Positions 1-11,730 of a DNA stretch of 64,000 bases are shown here, in pieces. The position numbers were made by a program, and so were the translations under genes. The stretch comes from Trochalopteron elliotii (Eukaryota > Chordata > Aves > Passeriformes > Leiothrichidae), in contig JANPWX010000153.1 in the NCBI GenBank assembly GCA_024734555.1, forward strand, positions 895,303 to 959,302, written 5' to 3'. How positions within the stretch are numbered: position 1 is the stretch's first letter; each line of letters starts with the position of its first letter. A model generated the notes under the pieces. That model was not told the DNA's origin, did not search any database, and saw only the letters and a program-made list of their open reading frames with translations.

Positions 1-162
1 TTTTACATTTGGGAGGCTGTAAGAAATAGGCCCAGATCTAATAAGACATCACATTTTGGCTTATCCCAGACTCATCCAATAACTCAAGTTGTAAAGAACA
101 GGAGGTCTCCAAGTCTAAACTCTTGGGCCAACCCTGAGCACAGACCAGGCTGCTCAGGGCAT

Positions 163-335
163 TATCCAGTTGGGATATTTATCCAGTTGGGATATTTATC
201 CAGCTGTGGTATTTTATCCACCTGTGATATCTATCCAGTTGTGATATTTATTCAGCTGTGATATCTATGCAGCTGTGATATTTTTATCCACCTATGATAT
301 CCATCCAACTGCTTTTATTTTGTCCAACTGTGAGG
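163..335. repeat. 18-bp minisatellite in CLRN3 intron
   Basis: About nine imperfect copies of an 18-19 bp unit of the form ATCCAGNTGNGATATTT. It sits in the intron just upstream of the CLRN3 last exon. Units vary at the CAGTTG/CAGCTG and GGGATA/GTGATA positions. Confidence 0.8.
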
Positions 336-722
336 CTGCCCATCCATGAATTTGGGCTCATATCAGACAAACATTTACAAATCATCCAAGGGGTGAATAC
401 ACGATACTTATCAGCACTAAATTAAATGAAAAAAAAAAAAGTTGAATTAAATCTAAGAATAATCTAGTATCTAAGAATAATCAGTGAGAATCTAATAATT
501 TTAGATTATGTTATTGCCTATATCAAAACATCTGTCAGGGGCAAATACCAGATCTGGAGTTATTTGGGCTGGGGCAAAAATTCTTTCAATGCCTCATAGT
601 TACTAATCAGTAATATTAGATAAATTGATTAAAATACCTGGACTAGGACAAGGATTAAAGAAAAAGCAGTACAGAAAAAGCAGTGCAGTTCCTCCTCTAA
701 AATGTGCACTTCCATTTTCCAG

Positions 723-997
723 GAGTCCTCATCCTTATAGCCATGATCCTTTTCCCTGTGAACGTGGAAGGAAACAGGCTGTCTGAAGAGCTGGCAAAAG
801 GCTGTTCCACCTCCCTGGAGACACACATTGGATCCAAGCACAACTATGGATATTCCTACTGGATCATGCTGCTCATCATCTTCCTGAATGCTGCCTCTCT
901 CATCATCATCTATTTCTACGACCACGCCAGATATTCCAAGAAGAAAGAGCAGGAAAGACCCATAGAAAATGCACCAAAGGATGTTATTCTGTTTTAA
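723..997 (+). CDS. CLRN3: Clarin-3, terminal coding exon (partial gene)
   Basis: Last coding exon of a clarin-family tetraspan membrane protein. A pyrimidine-rich acceptor ending in AG at 721-722 precedes the exon; it opens in phase 1 (two bases complete a Gly codon), then 90 codons run to TAA at 995-997. The peptide holds the end of TM3 (VLILIAMILFPV), a loop with NRLSEELAKG, the YGYSYW motif leading into TM4 (about 20 hydrophobic residues), a basic ARYSKKKEQE stretch and a C-terminus ending ENAPKDVILF. Human CLRN3, from memory, has NQLSEEL, YGYSFW, ARYQRKQEQ and a tail ending APRDGILF, so this fits CLRN3 better than CLRN1 or CLRN2. The upstream exons are off the left edge. Clarins sit in the plasma membrane; CLRN3's role is poorly known. 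No frameshift or stop is seen. Confidence 0.93.
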
Positions 998-1299
998 GGA
1001 CACCTTGGAAAAGGGGGTGTGAAGGAAGGTGACTTTAATGTGGACAGTGAATTCCCATCTGCTGTGTGCACACTTCAATTCCCAGACTGTTTTGAGGACA
1101 CAAAAGCCTGGTTTGGTTTTAGCTGCTTTTCTGGACTGAGCAGGAAGATCAAAGCCACTGTTTTTGTTGTGTGGGATTTGGGATCTCGAGGGACAGAAAG
1201 ACTGCAAACACCAGGATCCCTTGGGATGAGGAGAAATGGTCACTGAGGGGCTGCTGCTCCATTTTCTCCTTGCTCTGCTTAGGGATCTCCTGCAGCTCT

Positions 1300-1485
1300 G
1301 GAGGTTCCTGGACATGGGAGCACTTGAGGCCAAAATCCACAGAACCCAGTGGTGGAGTCCTCATGCCTGGAGGGATTTAAATCCATGTGGAGGTGGCACT
1401 TGGGGACATGGGGCACTGGTGGCTTTGGCAGTGCTGGAGAATGGTTGGACTCCACGGATTTTCCAACCTAAATGATTCAACAATT
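1300..1485 (+). mobile_element. CR1 LINE 3' fragment
   Basis: Carries the chicken-repeat-1 tail signature: a Trp/Gly-rich-looking GTGGAGG...GGCACTTGGGGACATGGGG block, then TGGTTGGACTCCACGGATTTTCCAACC and a closing AATGATTC. The same subfamily recurs in reverse at 58798-59030. Confidence 0.75.
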
Positions 1486-2053
1486 CCACAGCAGCAGAGA
1501 AACCCAATATCCACAGGTGATGAATGCATGGCAACGTCAGGAAAATCCTGTTTGACCTTTGAGCCGTGCCAAGAGCCAAGGGCAGAGCCACACCTGGGAC
1601 AGGCGTGTCCTCTCCACATGTTCTCCCTGGCACAAAGTCCCCTTGGCTGCATTATCAGGGTGATTTCTGGCCAGGGCCATCCCTTTATGAGTATTTATTG
1701 TGCTCACAAAGACACACGACTGCACAACTGCCCAGGAGTGGGGAGCTCTCTTCTCATTCCTCCCAGGGAAGTGGAGGAATCAGACTTGGGACAGATCCAA
1801 AGGGCAGAATCCTGCTCAGAGCACGTAGTCAGCACTTCTGCTCCTTTGCCCCTCACCTCTGTAGCCAGGAGAGACTTTTTTTATTCCTTTAAAAAGAAAA
1901 AAAAAAAAGCCTCTTTTTCCTTTCCAGTGTGATTGTCAGTCGTGCTCCATATCTGTCCTGTGATACAAGAGGTGCTCATGTGGAGGTAAAAAAGCATTTT
2001 GAAGGTGGGATGAGGAGAGGCAAAAGGTGAATCCTCACTATTTATGTTAGAAA

Positions 2054-2059
2054 AATAAA
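2054..2059 (+). terminator. Candidate polyadenylation signal for CLRN3
   Basis: AATAAA about 1.06 kb after the CLRN3 stop, the first such hexamer I see in the sense direction. The intervening 3' UTR would include a CR1 fragment at about 1300-1485. A second cluster of AATAAA hexamers follows at about 2170. Position only; no transcript evidence. Confidence 0.4.
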
Positions 2060-3011
2060 GTTTGCAGATGAAAGCAGCCAGCACTTTGTGCAGCTGTGAT
2101 CTTTCAAAGGAGCCAAAGCAGAGGGATTTTCCATCCCGCTTAAAAGGGTGGTGAGGGCAGAGTGGGGAATAAAATAAAAATAAAAGTGGGTTTCTAAGAC
2201 TTGAGGGGTGGCACAGGTCAATAAAATCAGGGCTGATCTTTGCTCTGCGTGCCTGGAAGGGCTGTAAACATTACAGTGGAGCCAAACATTTGCCAGTTTT
2301 TGCTTTGGCTGCAAAAATTTTCACAGTTTCAACATTCATCTGTCAGTGCTGGGCCCAGCCAGCATCTGTCACATGCCACAGCTCTGCTCAGAATGGCTTC
2401 ATGGAGGGATGGGGTCAGAATAATGCAGGAGGAGCAGGAATTCCAGCTCTGGAGAGCAGGAGCTTCCCCTTGCCTAGGAGTTTCTGCTGCATTTAAACAC
2501 TGATTTGGGAAATAAAAGAAATCCTGCTTTGGATGCCTGCTAGGAGCACGTGGCTCTGTTAAAAATCACTCTGGAGGTCTCTTGTTTGCCTGCAGACACC
2601 ACAAAATCATTGTGTAAGGCAGACTCAGCTGCTTTGATGTGAGTGCCAGATCAAAGGCACCACAACACTGAAAAAACCCCGATTTAAACAGGAGTTCAAG
2701 TAGCAGGTGACTAACAAAGCCACCTCGGGATCCTTCCTCTGGAGGTTTTATTGCAAATTAAAGGCAGAAATTCCCTTCCCAGGCACAGAGAGCTGCTGGG
2801 TGGCAGATGCTGCTGCGGGGGTGGAGCAGGGGGATGGGGCCGAGGAGCAGCCACACATCCCTGCACGGGTGAACTGCCCCAGCCCCAGCCAGACACGGCA
2901 GGAGTGAACATACGGAGCTATCATCGACCTTTCACCTCAAAATTCCCTAAAATGCTTCCCTAAAATTCCCTCCCAGCGCTGGGAAGGGACAGCAGAGCAC
3001 TGCTGCACAGT

Positions 3012-3592
3012 GGGGTGTTATAATTTATAGGGTGAGCTATAAATTATATTTATAATTTGTATTATAATTATATAAAATATATATTTATATAATTTATTTA
3101 TAATATATAATGATATATTACATATTATAGAATTCATTATATATAAAAATTATAAAATAAAAATTATAAATTATAATTATAAAAATTATAAATTATAAAT
3201 TATAATTATAAAAATTATAAAATAAAAATTATAAAAATTATAAAGTGTATTACCTATTATATAATGTATATATATTTAATAATATAGAGAGATATATTAT
3301 TATATAATATTATATAAAACATTATATCATGTTATATTATAATGTATATTACATATTTTATATAATATTATGTATATTATACATTATAAAATGTATATAT
3401 ACACATTTAATTTATATACTTAAATATATATCCATATATTTAATTATATAAAATATTATATTGTTATATCATCATATCATAAAATATGATTATCTTATAA
3501 TATCATAATGTATTATAATATATATTATATATGTGCATATACATACACACACACACACACATATATATCTATATATTTCTATAATATGTATA
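3012..3592. repeat. AT-rich low-complexity tract with (CA)n
   Basis: Nearly pure A/T for about 570 bp (TATAATTATAAA-type words), ending in a short (CA)n run at 3545-3560. It abuts a CR1 tail. No gene signal. Confidence 0.9.
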
Positions 3593-3593
3593 G

Positions 3594-3735
3594 TGTGGCT
3601 GCCCCTGGATCCCTGCACGTGTCCAAGGCCGGGTTGGAGCACCCTGGGATACTGGGAGATGTCCCTGCCCCTGGAATTGGATGAGTTCAGGGTTCCATCC
3701 AACCCCAAACCACTCTGTGATTTCTCTGATCCTGC
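3594..3735 (+). mobile_element. CR1 LINE 3' fragment
   Basis: Typical avian CR1 3' region: GGCTGCCCCTGGATCCCTG, CCAAGGCCGGGTTGGAGCA, then CATCCAACCCCAAACCACTC and TGTGATTTCT at the end. Confidence 0.85.
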
Positions 3736-4328
3736 TTTCAGGCCCTCCCCCCTTTCACCTCCCACCCCAAGCTGCCCCAGGGCAGGCAGAGGAATATTTA
3801 TTTCCAGCTCTCTGATACCCCTGGAACAGGAATCATTGGCTGTGTCTGTGATCCTGGCCTTGATTTAGAACATTGATTGGTAATTCCAGCAGCTCTGCCA
3901 CCAGCAGAGATTTCTGAGCAGCAGGAGCTGCTGCCTCTTTAGTGGAATAGCTCCTGGGGGACAGGGATTGCTTTTATTGACTCACTCTCTTTGCCTCTGG
4001 GTAACAGCAAAGCTGCACTGCCTCTTTGGTTTTTTTTTTTTTTTCCTAATAATTGTGAATTAACCAGCTCTGCTGTGCTGTCGAGGAGCTGTGCCCACAT
4101 CAGAAATTATTGCATTTGCCTGCCTGGAGCTTTGCAATGTGTCTTATTAAATGTTTTCAGCTGCTGCTAAACATTAGGGTGACTGTTAATTTACCAGGTA
4201 TTGAGGATTCTCTGTGGTTTCAAGGAAAAACTGCCTTTATTCAACATTCCTGCTGTGTGGTGGTGTCACTTTTATCCAGTGTGAAACTTTGAGAGAGAAC
4301 TAGAAAGCTAAAATAACCTGATATAAAT

Positions 4329-4455
4329 AAAATCACAGAATTAGGGGATGGTTGGGGTGGAAGGGAGCTTAAAATTAATCTCATTCCATGGGCAGGGACA
4401 CCTTCCACTTATCCCAGGGTGTTCCAACCCCTTGGGCACTTCCAGGGATCAAGGG
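4329..4455 (-). mobile_element. CR1 LINE, first half, split by an LTR
   Basis: Reverse-strand CR1 tail starting AAAATCACAGAATTAGGGG and running to ACTTCCAGGGATCAAGGG, where a solo LTR interrupts it. The missing continuation of the same CR1 resumes at 5064. Confidence 0.85.
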
Positions 4456-5063
4456 TGTGAAAAACGAGTTCCACTCTCTTAAAAAAATTTATAGGTTTAA
4501 TAAGAATAAAAATAGACAATTAGGAGACAGAAAAGCAAAAGTTTCTCAGCTGAGGGTGCCTGGCATAAAGTCAGCCAGCAGCACACCTTCACCCTTTCAG
4601 ATTTTTAATTTTAAGGATGGCTGTGTTACATATTCAATAGACTCTAATGCAGGATTCAAACATTTCTTTTTGGGATTTATCTGTTTCAAATCCCCTCAAT
4701 CATTTTATCTGGTAGATTTATTTGTGGGTGGCTCCACTCTATCTGGTAACATGGATCTCATAAATCTTTTCCTGAGGTTTTTGGTTATTTTCATTTGGAC
4801 AAGGAAACGGAAAGTCACCAGCTTTTATGGAGGGATACAAGGTGACCCCCCCCCAATACCTTCTGGTTTGGTCTGTTTAGATGTTACAAAGAGAAAAAAA
4901 CCCAAAAAACTAGTCTTTTTACTATTAACATTATGTCACAATCAGAAAATACATTAATCACTTTTCTAAACTCTATTAATAAAACATAATACAGTGCAAT
5001 TATACATGTAGTATTCATTCTAATATTTGCAAAAAGCCAACTTTACAATATGCATTTATAACA
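4456..5063 (-). mobile_element. Solo LTR, subfamily B, endogenous retrovirus
   Basis: 608-bp element. Read on the minus strand it begins TGTTATAAATGCATATTG and ends with TTTTTCACA, i.e. TG...CA ends. It splits a CR1 copy. Flanking bases AGGG and TGGG look like a decayed 4-bp target duplication. The same subfamily is at 53775-54384. No gag, pol or env is attached. Confidence 0.85.
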
Positions 5064-5215
5064 TGGGGGCAGCCAGAGCTTCTCTGGGAACCTGTGCCAG
5101 GGCCTCAGCTCCCTCACAGGGAAAGATTTCTTCCTAATATATAACTTAAATCTCTCTTTCATCTAAAGCCATCCCTCCTTGTCCTGTGCCCCTGCAGAAA
5201 GCCAGGTGAGGATGG
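5064..5215 (-). mobile_element. CR1 LINE, second half, split by an LTR
   Basis: Continues the CR1 interrupted at 4455: GGGGGCAGCCAGAGCTTCTC, CCTGTGCCAGGGCCTCAGC, then TTTCTTCCTAATAT and the CCATCCCTCCTTGTCCTGTG block of the CR1 3' region. Confidence 0.85.
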
Positions 5216-5381
5216 ATGGCCCAGTTAATGTTCTTTACGGTTATTTCAAACCCGGCAATTCAATCAGGGTCACTTCAGTAGAAACATCCAAGTGATTTAT
5301 TGAGACAGAGGAAAAAATAAGTCACTTATTGAGTCAGAGCAACCATTATGGACAGGTCAGCCCAGACTGGGAGTGAGGGAT

Positions 5382-5948
5382 TGTTATAAATGTATATTAT
5401 AAAGTTGGCTTTTTGCAAGATGTGTTCTATATGATTACTAACGTTGTAGTAAGGATAGAAGTTTTTATTTCTGCTATCAGTAAAGAAAATTAGGCATAAT
5501 GGTAGTAGTTGATATAGTGTGCTTAAACTGTCTGTTTGGTGGGGATAACATCCAGTGAACAGGTAAAGAAGACCCTGCTATTGATACACCAACTATCAGC
5601 ATCTCCCATCTGAAGAGAGTCTGGACCAAGGCCCGAGCTGGAGGTGATCATGAAAACTCAGCCAAGAAACACCATTGCTCTAAAAAAAGGGGGACTCAAG
5701 GAGGGACAGTGCAAAACAGTTCCTGGAATATGGAAACTAGTTAATGGAAAAATATGAATATTCAACAGACTGATGCAATAGAAAGGGGATTTAAAGAATG
5801 TCTCTGATACAGCAGGGTGTGGACTTGGCTGAATGCCGAGTCACCCGTCTGGGGCCGTACTTGGCTTTTTTTCTATCTCCTAATTGTCTTATTTTCTATT
5901 AAACCTATTTCTTAAAATTTACATAGAAAGTGATCCTCATTTTTCACA
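5382..5948 (+). mobile_element. Solo LTR, subfamily A, endogenous retrovirus
   Basis: 567-bp LTR with TGTTATAAATG at the left end and TTTTTCACA at the right. It carries an ATTAAA poly(A)-type signal near the 3' end. Flanks GGGAT/GGACT may be a decayed 5-bp duplication. Its inverted partner lies 390 bp downstream at 6339-6901. No internal retroviral genes are present. Confidence 0.85.
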
Positions 5949-6338
5949 GGACTGACTTGGATTTCTGCTTTGGGGAGTAAAAGAAGGAAGAAAGGGAGCG
6001 GGTGGGAGCTGGGGGTGCCCTGATGGATAATCCCCCCTTGTTCCTCCCCACTCCAGCTCAACTTTCAGCATTTCTGACCCGGGCACAGGGTGAGGAGCTG
6101 GGATGGTGCAGGGGAAATCACCTTTCAGGTATTTTGAGGCAGGATCCTTCCCCCATCCTGCTCAGACACAGCTCCGGGGAAAAGCAGCGCCTCAGGCCCT
6201 GGAGAGTGAGGAATGTGGGAAATCAGCCGGTGCAGATACACTGAGAGCTCGATTTTCCTTTCAGGAGAGCATCAGGGTGACAGTGGCAGCTTCTCCTCTG
6301 CACCTGAGGGGGAACCGCCGCGATTTGTGCTCATTAAG

Positions 6339-6901
6339 TGTGAAAAACGAGGGTCACTTTCTATGTAGATTTTAAGAAACAGGTTTAATAGAAAATAAGA
6401 CAATTCGGACATAGGAAAAAAGCAAAGTACTTTCGGCCGGGTGACTCGGCATTCAGCCAAATCCACGCCCTGCTGTATCAGAGACATTCTTTAAATACCC
6501 TTTCTGTTGCATCAGTCTGTTGAATATTCATATTTTTCCATTAACTAGTTTCCATATTTCAGGAACTGTTTTGCATGGTCCCTCCTTGGGTCTCCCTTTT
6601 TAGAGCACGTGTGTTTCTTGGCTGTGTCTTTATTATCACCTCCAGGCTGGGCTTTGGTTCATACTTTCTTCAGCTAGCAGATGCTGATAGTTGGTCTATC
6701 AATAGCAGGGTCTTCTTTACCTGTTCACTGGATGTTATCCCCACCAAACAGACAGTTTAAGCACACTATATCAACTACTACCATTATGCCTTATTTTCTT
6801 TACTAATAGCAGAAATAAAAACTTATATCCTTACCACAATGTTATTAATCATACAGAACACACCTTGTGAAAAACCAACTTTATAATATGCATTTATAAC
6901 A
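6339..6901 (-). mobile_element. Solo LTR, subfamily A, inverted copy
   Basis: 563 bp, the reverse complement of the LTR at 5382-5948 with moderate divergence (for example CCGGGTGACTCGGCATTCAG against the partner's complement). It begins TGTGAAAAAC and ends TTATAACA on the plus strand. Flanks TTAAG/TTGAG fit a 5-bp target duplication with one change. Confidence 0.85.
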
Positions 6902-7009
6902 TTGAGGGTTGAAGGGCACTGAACACAGCTCCATTCATTCCCTGCTTGCCAAGAGCCAGGCCAATTCCTCTCTGAGCTCCTAAAACCTACTTCAGGCTTG
7001 GATCAGATT

Positions 7010-7110
7010 GCATAATATTTTTTTCCCTCTTTTTTTCCCTCCTTTTCTCTTTTAACCTTACCTTTTTTCCCCCCTTTTCTTATTTTTCCCCCTCTTCCTT
7101 CAGCCTGGAA
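7010..7110. repeat. Polypyrimidine tract
   Basis: About 100 bp of almost uninterrupted C/T (TTTTTTTCCCTC-type words). Simple sequence; no adjacent exon found. Confidence 0.7.
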
Positions 7111-7328
7111 GTGGCTGTAATGGGGATGCACAATCCCTCCTACTGAGCTTTTGGTTAAGCCAGTTCCTGGACAATTTGAATTCCTGTTGTTCATCCCTGT
7201 CCTGGATGGCTCCTGAGCAGCTCTTTTCCCCTTCCAGGACGTGGGGAATTCCAGAGTTTTCTTATTTTGTAATTTAATTTAGAGCAGGAACTTCCAAATC
7301 CAGGCAGTTCCTGATAACAGACCTTTGT

Positions 7329-7400
7329 TATCTCATTATCCAACCCAACCTTGGACACTTCCAGGGATGGGGCACAGAAATCCTGAACCACCCTGTTATC
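7329..7400 (-). mobile_element. CR1 LINE small fragment
   Basis: Short reverse-strand match to the CR1 3' region: CAACCCAACCTTGGACACTT followed by CCAGGGATGGGGCACAGA. Confidence 0.5.
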
Positions 7401-7636
7401 CCAGAGAATTAACAGGATATCCAGGAATTAAGGAGTTTTCTGCTGGAGGAGCAGTTCCTGTTGTGCCCAAAACAACCTCTTGGAAGAGAAGGAACCGAAA
7501 AATCAGGAAATAAAATCCCACCAAACAACATTCCCTGGAATAACTCAGGACATGGACTTATCCCTTCCTGCTCACCCTGTTCTGGGTTCTGCTGCTGTGC
7601 CTGGAAAGGGAATTCTGCTGGAAAAGGAGGATCCTC

Positions 7637-7750
7637 CCAGCTTTTTATTCCCATTTTCCTCCTCCCAGCTCTTTATTCCCGTTTTCCTCCCAGCTTTTTT
7701 TTATTTCCCATTTTCCTCACAGTTTTTTATTCCCATTTTCCTCCCGGCTG
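7637..7750. repeat. Minisatellite, CCCAGCTTTTTATTCCCATTTTCCTC type
   Basis: Four to five imperfect tandem copies of a 22-30 bp C/T-rich unit containing TTTATTCCCATTTTCCTC. Confidence 0.75.
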
Positions 7751-7759
7751 TTTGCTCCA

Positions 7760-10050
7760 GGAGCCATGAGAGGGCAGCAGGCTCCTTCCTAGGATTCCTT
7801 GGCTTTGCATTCCTGGTTTATTTGGATGAAAAGTGGACAGCGATAAAGAAGGGAGGGACGGGGAGAACTTTCCTAACTCCATGTACCAAGAAATATTTTG
7901 CTTCACCTCCTTAAGACTCACAAAAAAGAAAAATTATTTTCCAAATTACATTAATTTTAAGGCTCTAATTGACATCCCAACTCTGTGGGAATGAGCACAG
8001 GGGGATGGAATAGAGTGATGGATTTCTGAGAAAAGTTCTTGGCTAATTCCTGATATTATGTTGCATATAATAATAAGAGGAAACTTGCCCCAAAAAAGCC
8101 CAGAGGAAAGTGAAAATACAATTTATTTTTTAAAAAAATTAATTAGAACTGACAAAATTATTGGTTAATAATGGTCAGAAATACAGATTCAAAAAGAAAA
8201 TGGGATTTTATACAGCCCAAATCTGGCAAACAAGTATAAAAATACTGAGTTTTGCAAAGGTAACCAAGGCAATGTTCACTTCTATTTCATGATCAATGCA
8301 AGTGTGAGCAGAACCATCATCTCAAATAAGAATAGAACTATGTCACTCAAAAATATTTCATAAACATGATTATTTCTTCCCTGGATATAAGAAAGAGAGA
8401 ATATATCAGTGGTAGATGCCATCAGTTATGTGCTGCCTTTGTTAAATCTCCAAGAAAATAAACCAGAATCAACCCAAGTGCCCACAAGGAGGAGCCTGCT
8501 GCTGGTTGGGGCCCTCTGAAATTCAAAATTTCATTTATCAAGGAGGTTTGTCAGCACATCAATTGTTTTTTTTCCAGGCCTGGCACTTGGGCTGCAATAG
8601 AGGGAAGAAAACTGAGGATCCATCACCATCCATCTCCATTTGTCATTCCTGGGGCCCCAGATTTTGTTCCCTCCAGCAGCAGATTTTGCTCTCTGATTCC
8701 ATCTCAGGAGTTCCCCATCCCCTCCTCTCCCTCTGTCCTGCCCTCACAAGCTCAGACTTGCTCAAGTGCCCACACTTCCTGCACTTTCAAATAAATTGGG
8801 GTTTATTTTTCCAGCATTTCACTGAAAATCAACTTTGCAAAAGGAGAGAAAACACAAAAATATCATTGAAAATCACATGGAAATGGCCACATCAATGAAG
8901 CTTTAAATGTTATTTTCAGCCTCTTCTGTTACAACTACCACAGAGCTCCCTGCAGATCTGAAATTATATTGGATTTTAATAACACCTCTGGGTTTAATAT
9001 GAGATAATGAGTGAAATCTGCCCACAGATGGGAAAGGATCCTGCCAGCAAGGGGAAATTCAAATTATTCCTCTGCAGCCAGAGGGTGACTCCTTCTAATC
9101 TGGAAATAACTTCCATTACTGCAAACAAAGGAAGAGGAGCTGCAGCTTATGGTTAATTCTGGGGAGACTATTCAGCTATTTTTTAATGAAATGCAGGTTG
9201 AGAACAGTTTTTAGGCAATTTGTTGCACAGGTAATGCTGATGGGAAAATACAAGGTGCAAAAGAGAACCCAAGAGGATTCCTGTTCCTAAGGAATTCCTA
9301 TTCCAATCCTAAATCAGAGGGAGCAGCAGGGAAATGGAATCAGGTGTAAGAAAGGACTTTAAAAGGGCAGCACATTTTGGATTTCCTCAACAAGATTTTT
9401 AAAGGAGAGCCAGGGAACAGAGCACTGACCTTTGCTGTAGATAATTCACTTCACCCCTCTTTTCTCTAAGGAAGATATCATCACTTATTCCAAGAAACCT
9501 TCCCTCCCATGGATTTGCCAGAATGAAGCCCAGAGGTTGATCCCATCATTTCTATTGATTTATTACACCTGTCCAAAACTATTTCAAGAGGAATTAATTT
9601 TTTTCTCTCCCTGGGAAGCTCTGAAGTCCCAACCGTGCCCTGGCAAGGCTGCAGAAATCTTGATCACACAAAAAATATTCTCTGGCAATTCTGAAACCAA
9701 AAAAAAAAGAGACCAACATATTTTTTGTTCACAGACCCGTGCCCAAAATGAATTTTGATGCAAATTTGTTCATCTGGAAGTGATAAAGCAGCTTGAAGAA
9801 GGGTTTGGTTTGGATTTTCCTCTCCTGGAAATCACAAGCAGCTGGAGCTACTTGTTAGTGTTCATTCAGGCTGAGAGCACTCTCATTCTCATCTGTGGGT
9901 TTTATTTCCCCAGGTTGGGAGAAAAGATCCCTCAGATGTGATCACAGAGTGGATCAATCGTTTCAGTGGTTTAATTACAGCTGGCAAAATTAGACCCCTG
10001 CATTTTCAACATTCAAAAAGTTCATTTTCATGGCACACCAGCCTAAAACT
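7760..10050. other. Intergenic, nothing recognised
   Basis: About 2.3 kb with no exon, LTR or CR1 tail that I can identify on either strand. Open frames are short and show no familiar domain. Confidence 0.6.
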
Positions 10051-10054
10051 TCCA

Positions 10055-10370
10055 TAAATAAAGGTTATTTATTTATAACTTTATATTTATATAAAGTTAT
10101 ATATATATATAATATTTTATATATATTATATTCTATATATTTTTATATATTATATTTATTACCTATAAATATATATTATATATACTTATATATTTATATA
10201 ATGTACATTTTTATATTTTATAATGTATATTAATATATAATATATATTATAATATGTATTTATATACTTATATATTTATAAATATATATATTTATTTGTT
10301 CATAACTTTATTTATAACTTTAATAAATAAAGTTTATTTATTAAAATAAATAAATATGTCCACATGGGCA
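10055..10370. repeat. AT-rich low-complexity tract
   Basis: TATATA/TTTATA-type simple sequence of about 315 bp, similar in composition to 3012-3592. Confidence 0.9.
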
Positions 10371-10974
10371 TGGAGAAATAAAAATGTGGGACATGTCTTG
10401 GCATATAAACTTGGAATACAAATTTTTAATTGATGCTTTTGTCCAGGGGCTGAGCCTCCTCCTCCCCCAGTGCCAGGTGCTGGGCAGGGATGGGGAATTT
10501 GCCTGCAGGGATTCTTCTTCCTCCAAATCCTTTTTTTAGAGGGAAATACTGAACATTCCTTCCTGGATGTGGCAGGCAGCTTTCTCTTGGAAGTCTGACA
10601 AATAAAAGGGCTCAATTTGTCAGTGTCAGGACAGGGCAGGGATCTTTTTATCCTTTGAGCAGTAAAAACCTCCCAGCTTCCAATGGAGCTGAAATCCAAG
10701 ATGGGGCCAGATGGGAAGAATCTCTCCATCAATTAAAAAAGGATCCACTTTCAAAGAAGGGAGTTTAGGGTAAGATAAGGGTTTAAGGTAAGATAAGGGT
10801 TTAGGATAAGATATGAAAATATATTCTGAATAATGTGATAGACATGGTTTAAATTATTATTATTTAAATATTCCAAATGGGTTAATGAACTCATAAATTA
10901 AATCCACCAAAATATGTTCAACTCCAATGGAATGGTTTGGGTTTAATTGTGTTTTTACAAAGATTCCAAGCTTA

Positions 10975-11335
10975 AGGGAGATAAAATTGGGACTCTTTGG
11001 CCTGGAGAGGAAAAGGTTCCAGGGAGAGCTCAGAGCCCCTGCCAGGGCCTAAAGGGGCTCCAGGAGAGCTGGAGAGGAACTGGGGACAAGGGATGGAGGG
11101 ACAGGACACAGGGAATGGCTTTAAGCTGAAGCAGGGTGGGTTTAGATGGGATTTTGGGCAGGAATTGTTCCCTGGGAGGGTGAGGAGGGGCTGGGATAGA
11201 ATTCCCAGATTTGCTGTGGCTGCCCCTGGATCCCTGGCAGTGCCCAAGGCCAGGTTGGAGCAGCCTGGGACAGTGGAAGGTGTCCGTGCCGTGGAATGGG
11301 ATGAGTTTAAAGTCCTTCCAACCCCATCCTTTGGT
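10975..11335 (+). mobile_element. CR1 LINE 3' fragment
   Basis: A longer CR1 copy: GGGACTCTTTGGCCTGGAG, GGGACAAGGGATGGAGGGAC, GGCAGGAATTGTTCCCTGG, then GGCTGCCCCTGGATCCCTGG and CAGCCTGGGACAGTGGAAGG. It accounts for the open frames on both strands here. Confidence 0.9.
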
Positions 11336-11730
11336 AAATCACCAAGAATTTCCCTTCTCCTGGAATAACCCACCCCAAGCTGTCACCTCTGGGTTTTTTT
11401 CTCAGCCCACCCTGAGATTTTCCTTGTTCTGTTGGGTCTGATCAGATCCAGGTCCTCCCAACCTCACTCTACTCTCACAGCCCAATGACCTGAGGAGCAC
11501 TCAGCTTTCCCTGTGAATCCCAGGAATGAACAGTTGGTTTTTACAAGCCCAGTGCTGCATTTTATCCCCCTTTTACAGCTCCTGTGGATGAGAAATGGAG
11601 AAATAAGGAGAATTCCTGCTGCTTTTCCCATCCTGGATGTCTTGTCAGGAGATAGCAAATCTCCTTCAGCTTTGTTATCAAACTGACTCAGGAGAGTTTT
11701 TCTTGATAAATGTTCCCAACAAAACCCACA

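Noticed and set aside
629..1333. 234-codon minus-strand frame across the CLRN3 exon
   Set aside because: Antisense shadow: its acidic stretch is the complement of the CLRN3 transmembrane exon.
4388..4957. 189-codon plus-strand frame
   Set aside because: Runs from a CR1 tail into a solo LTR; no retroviral or cellular domain.
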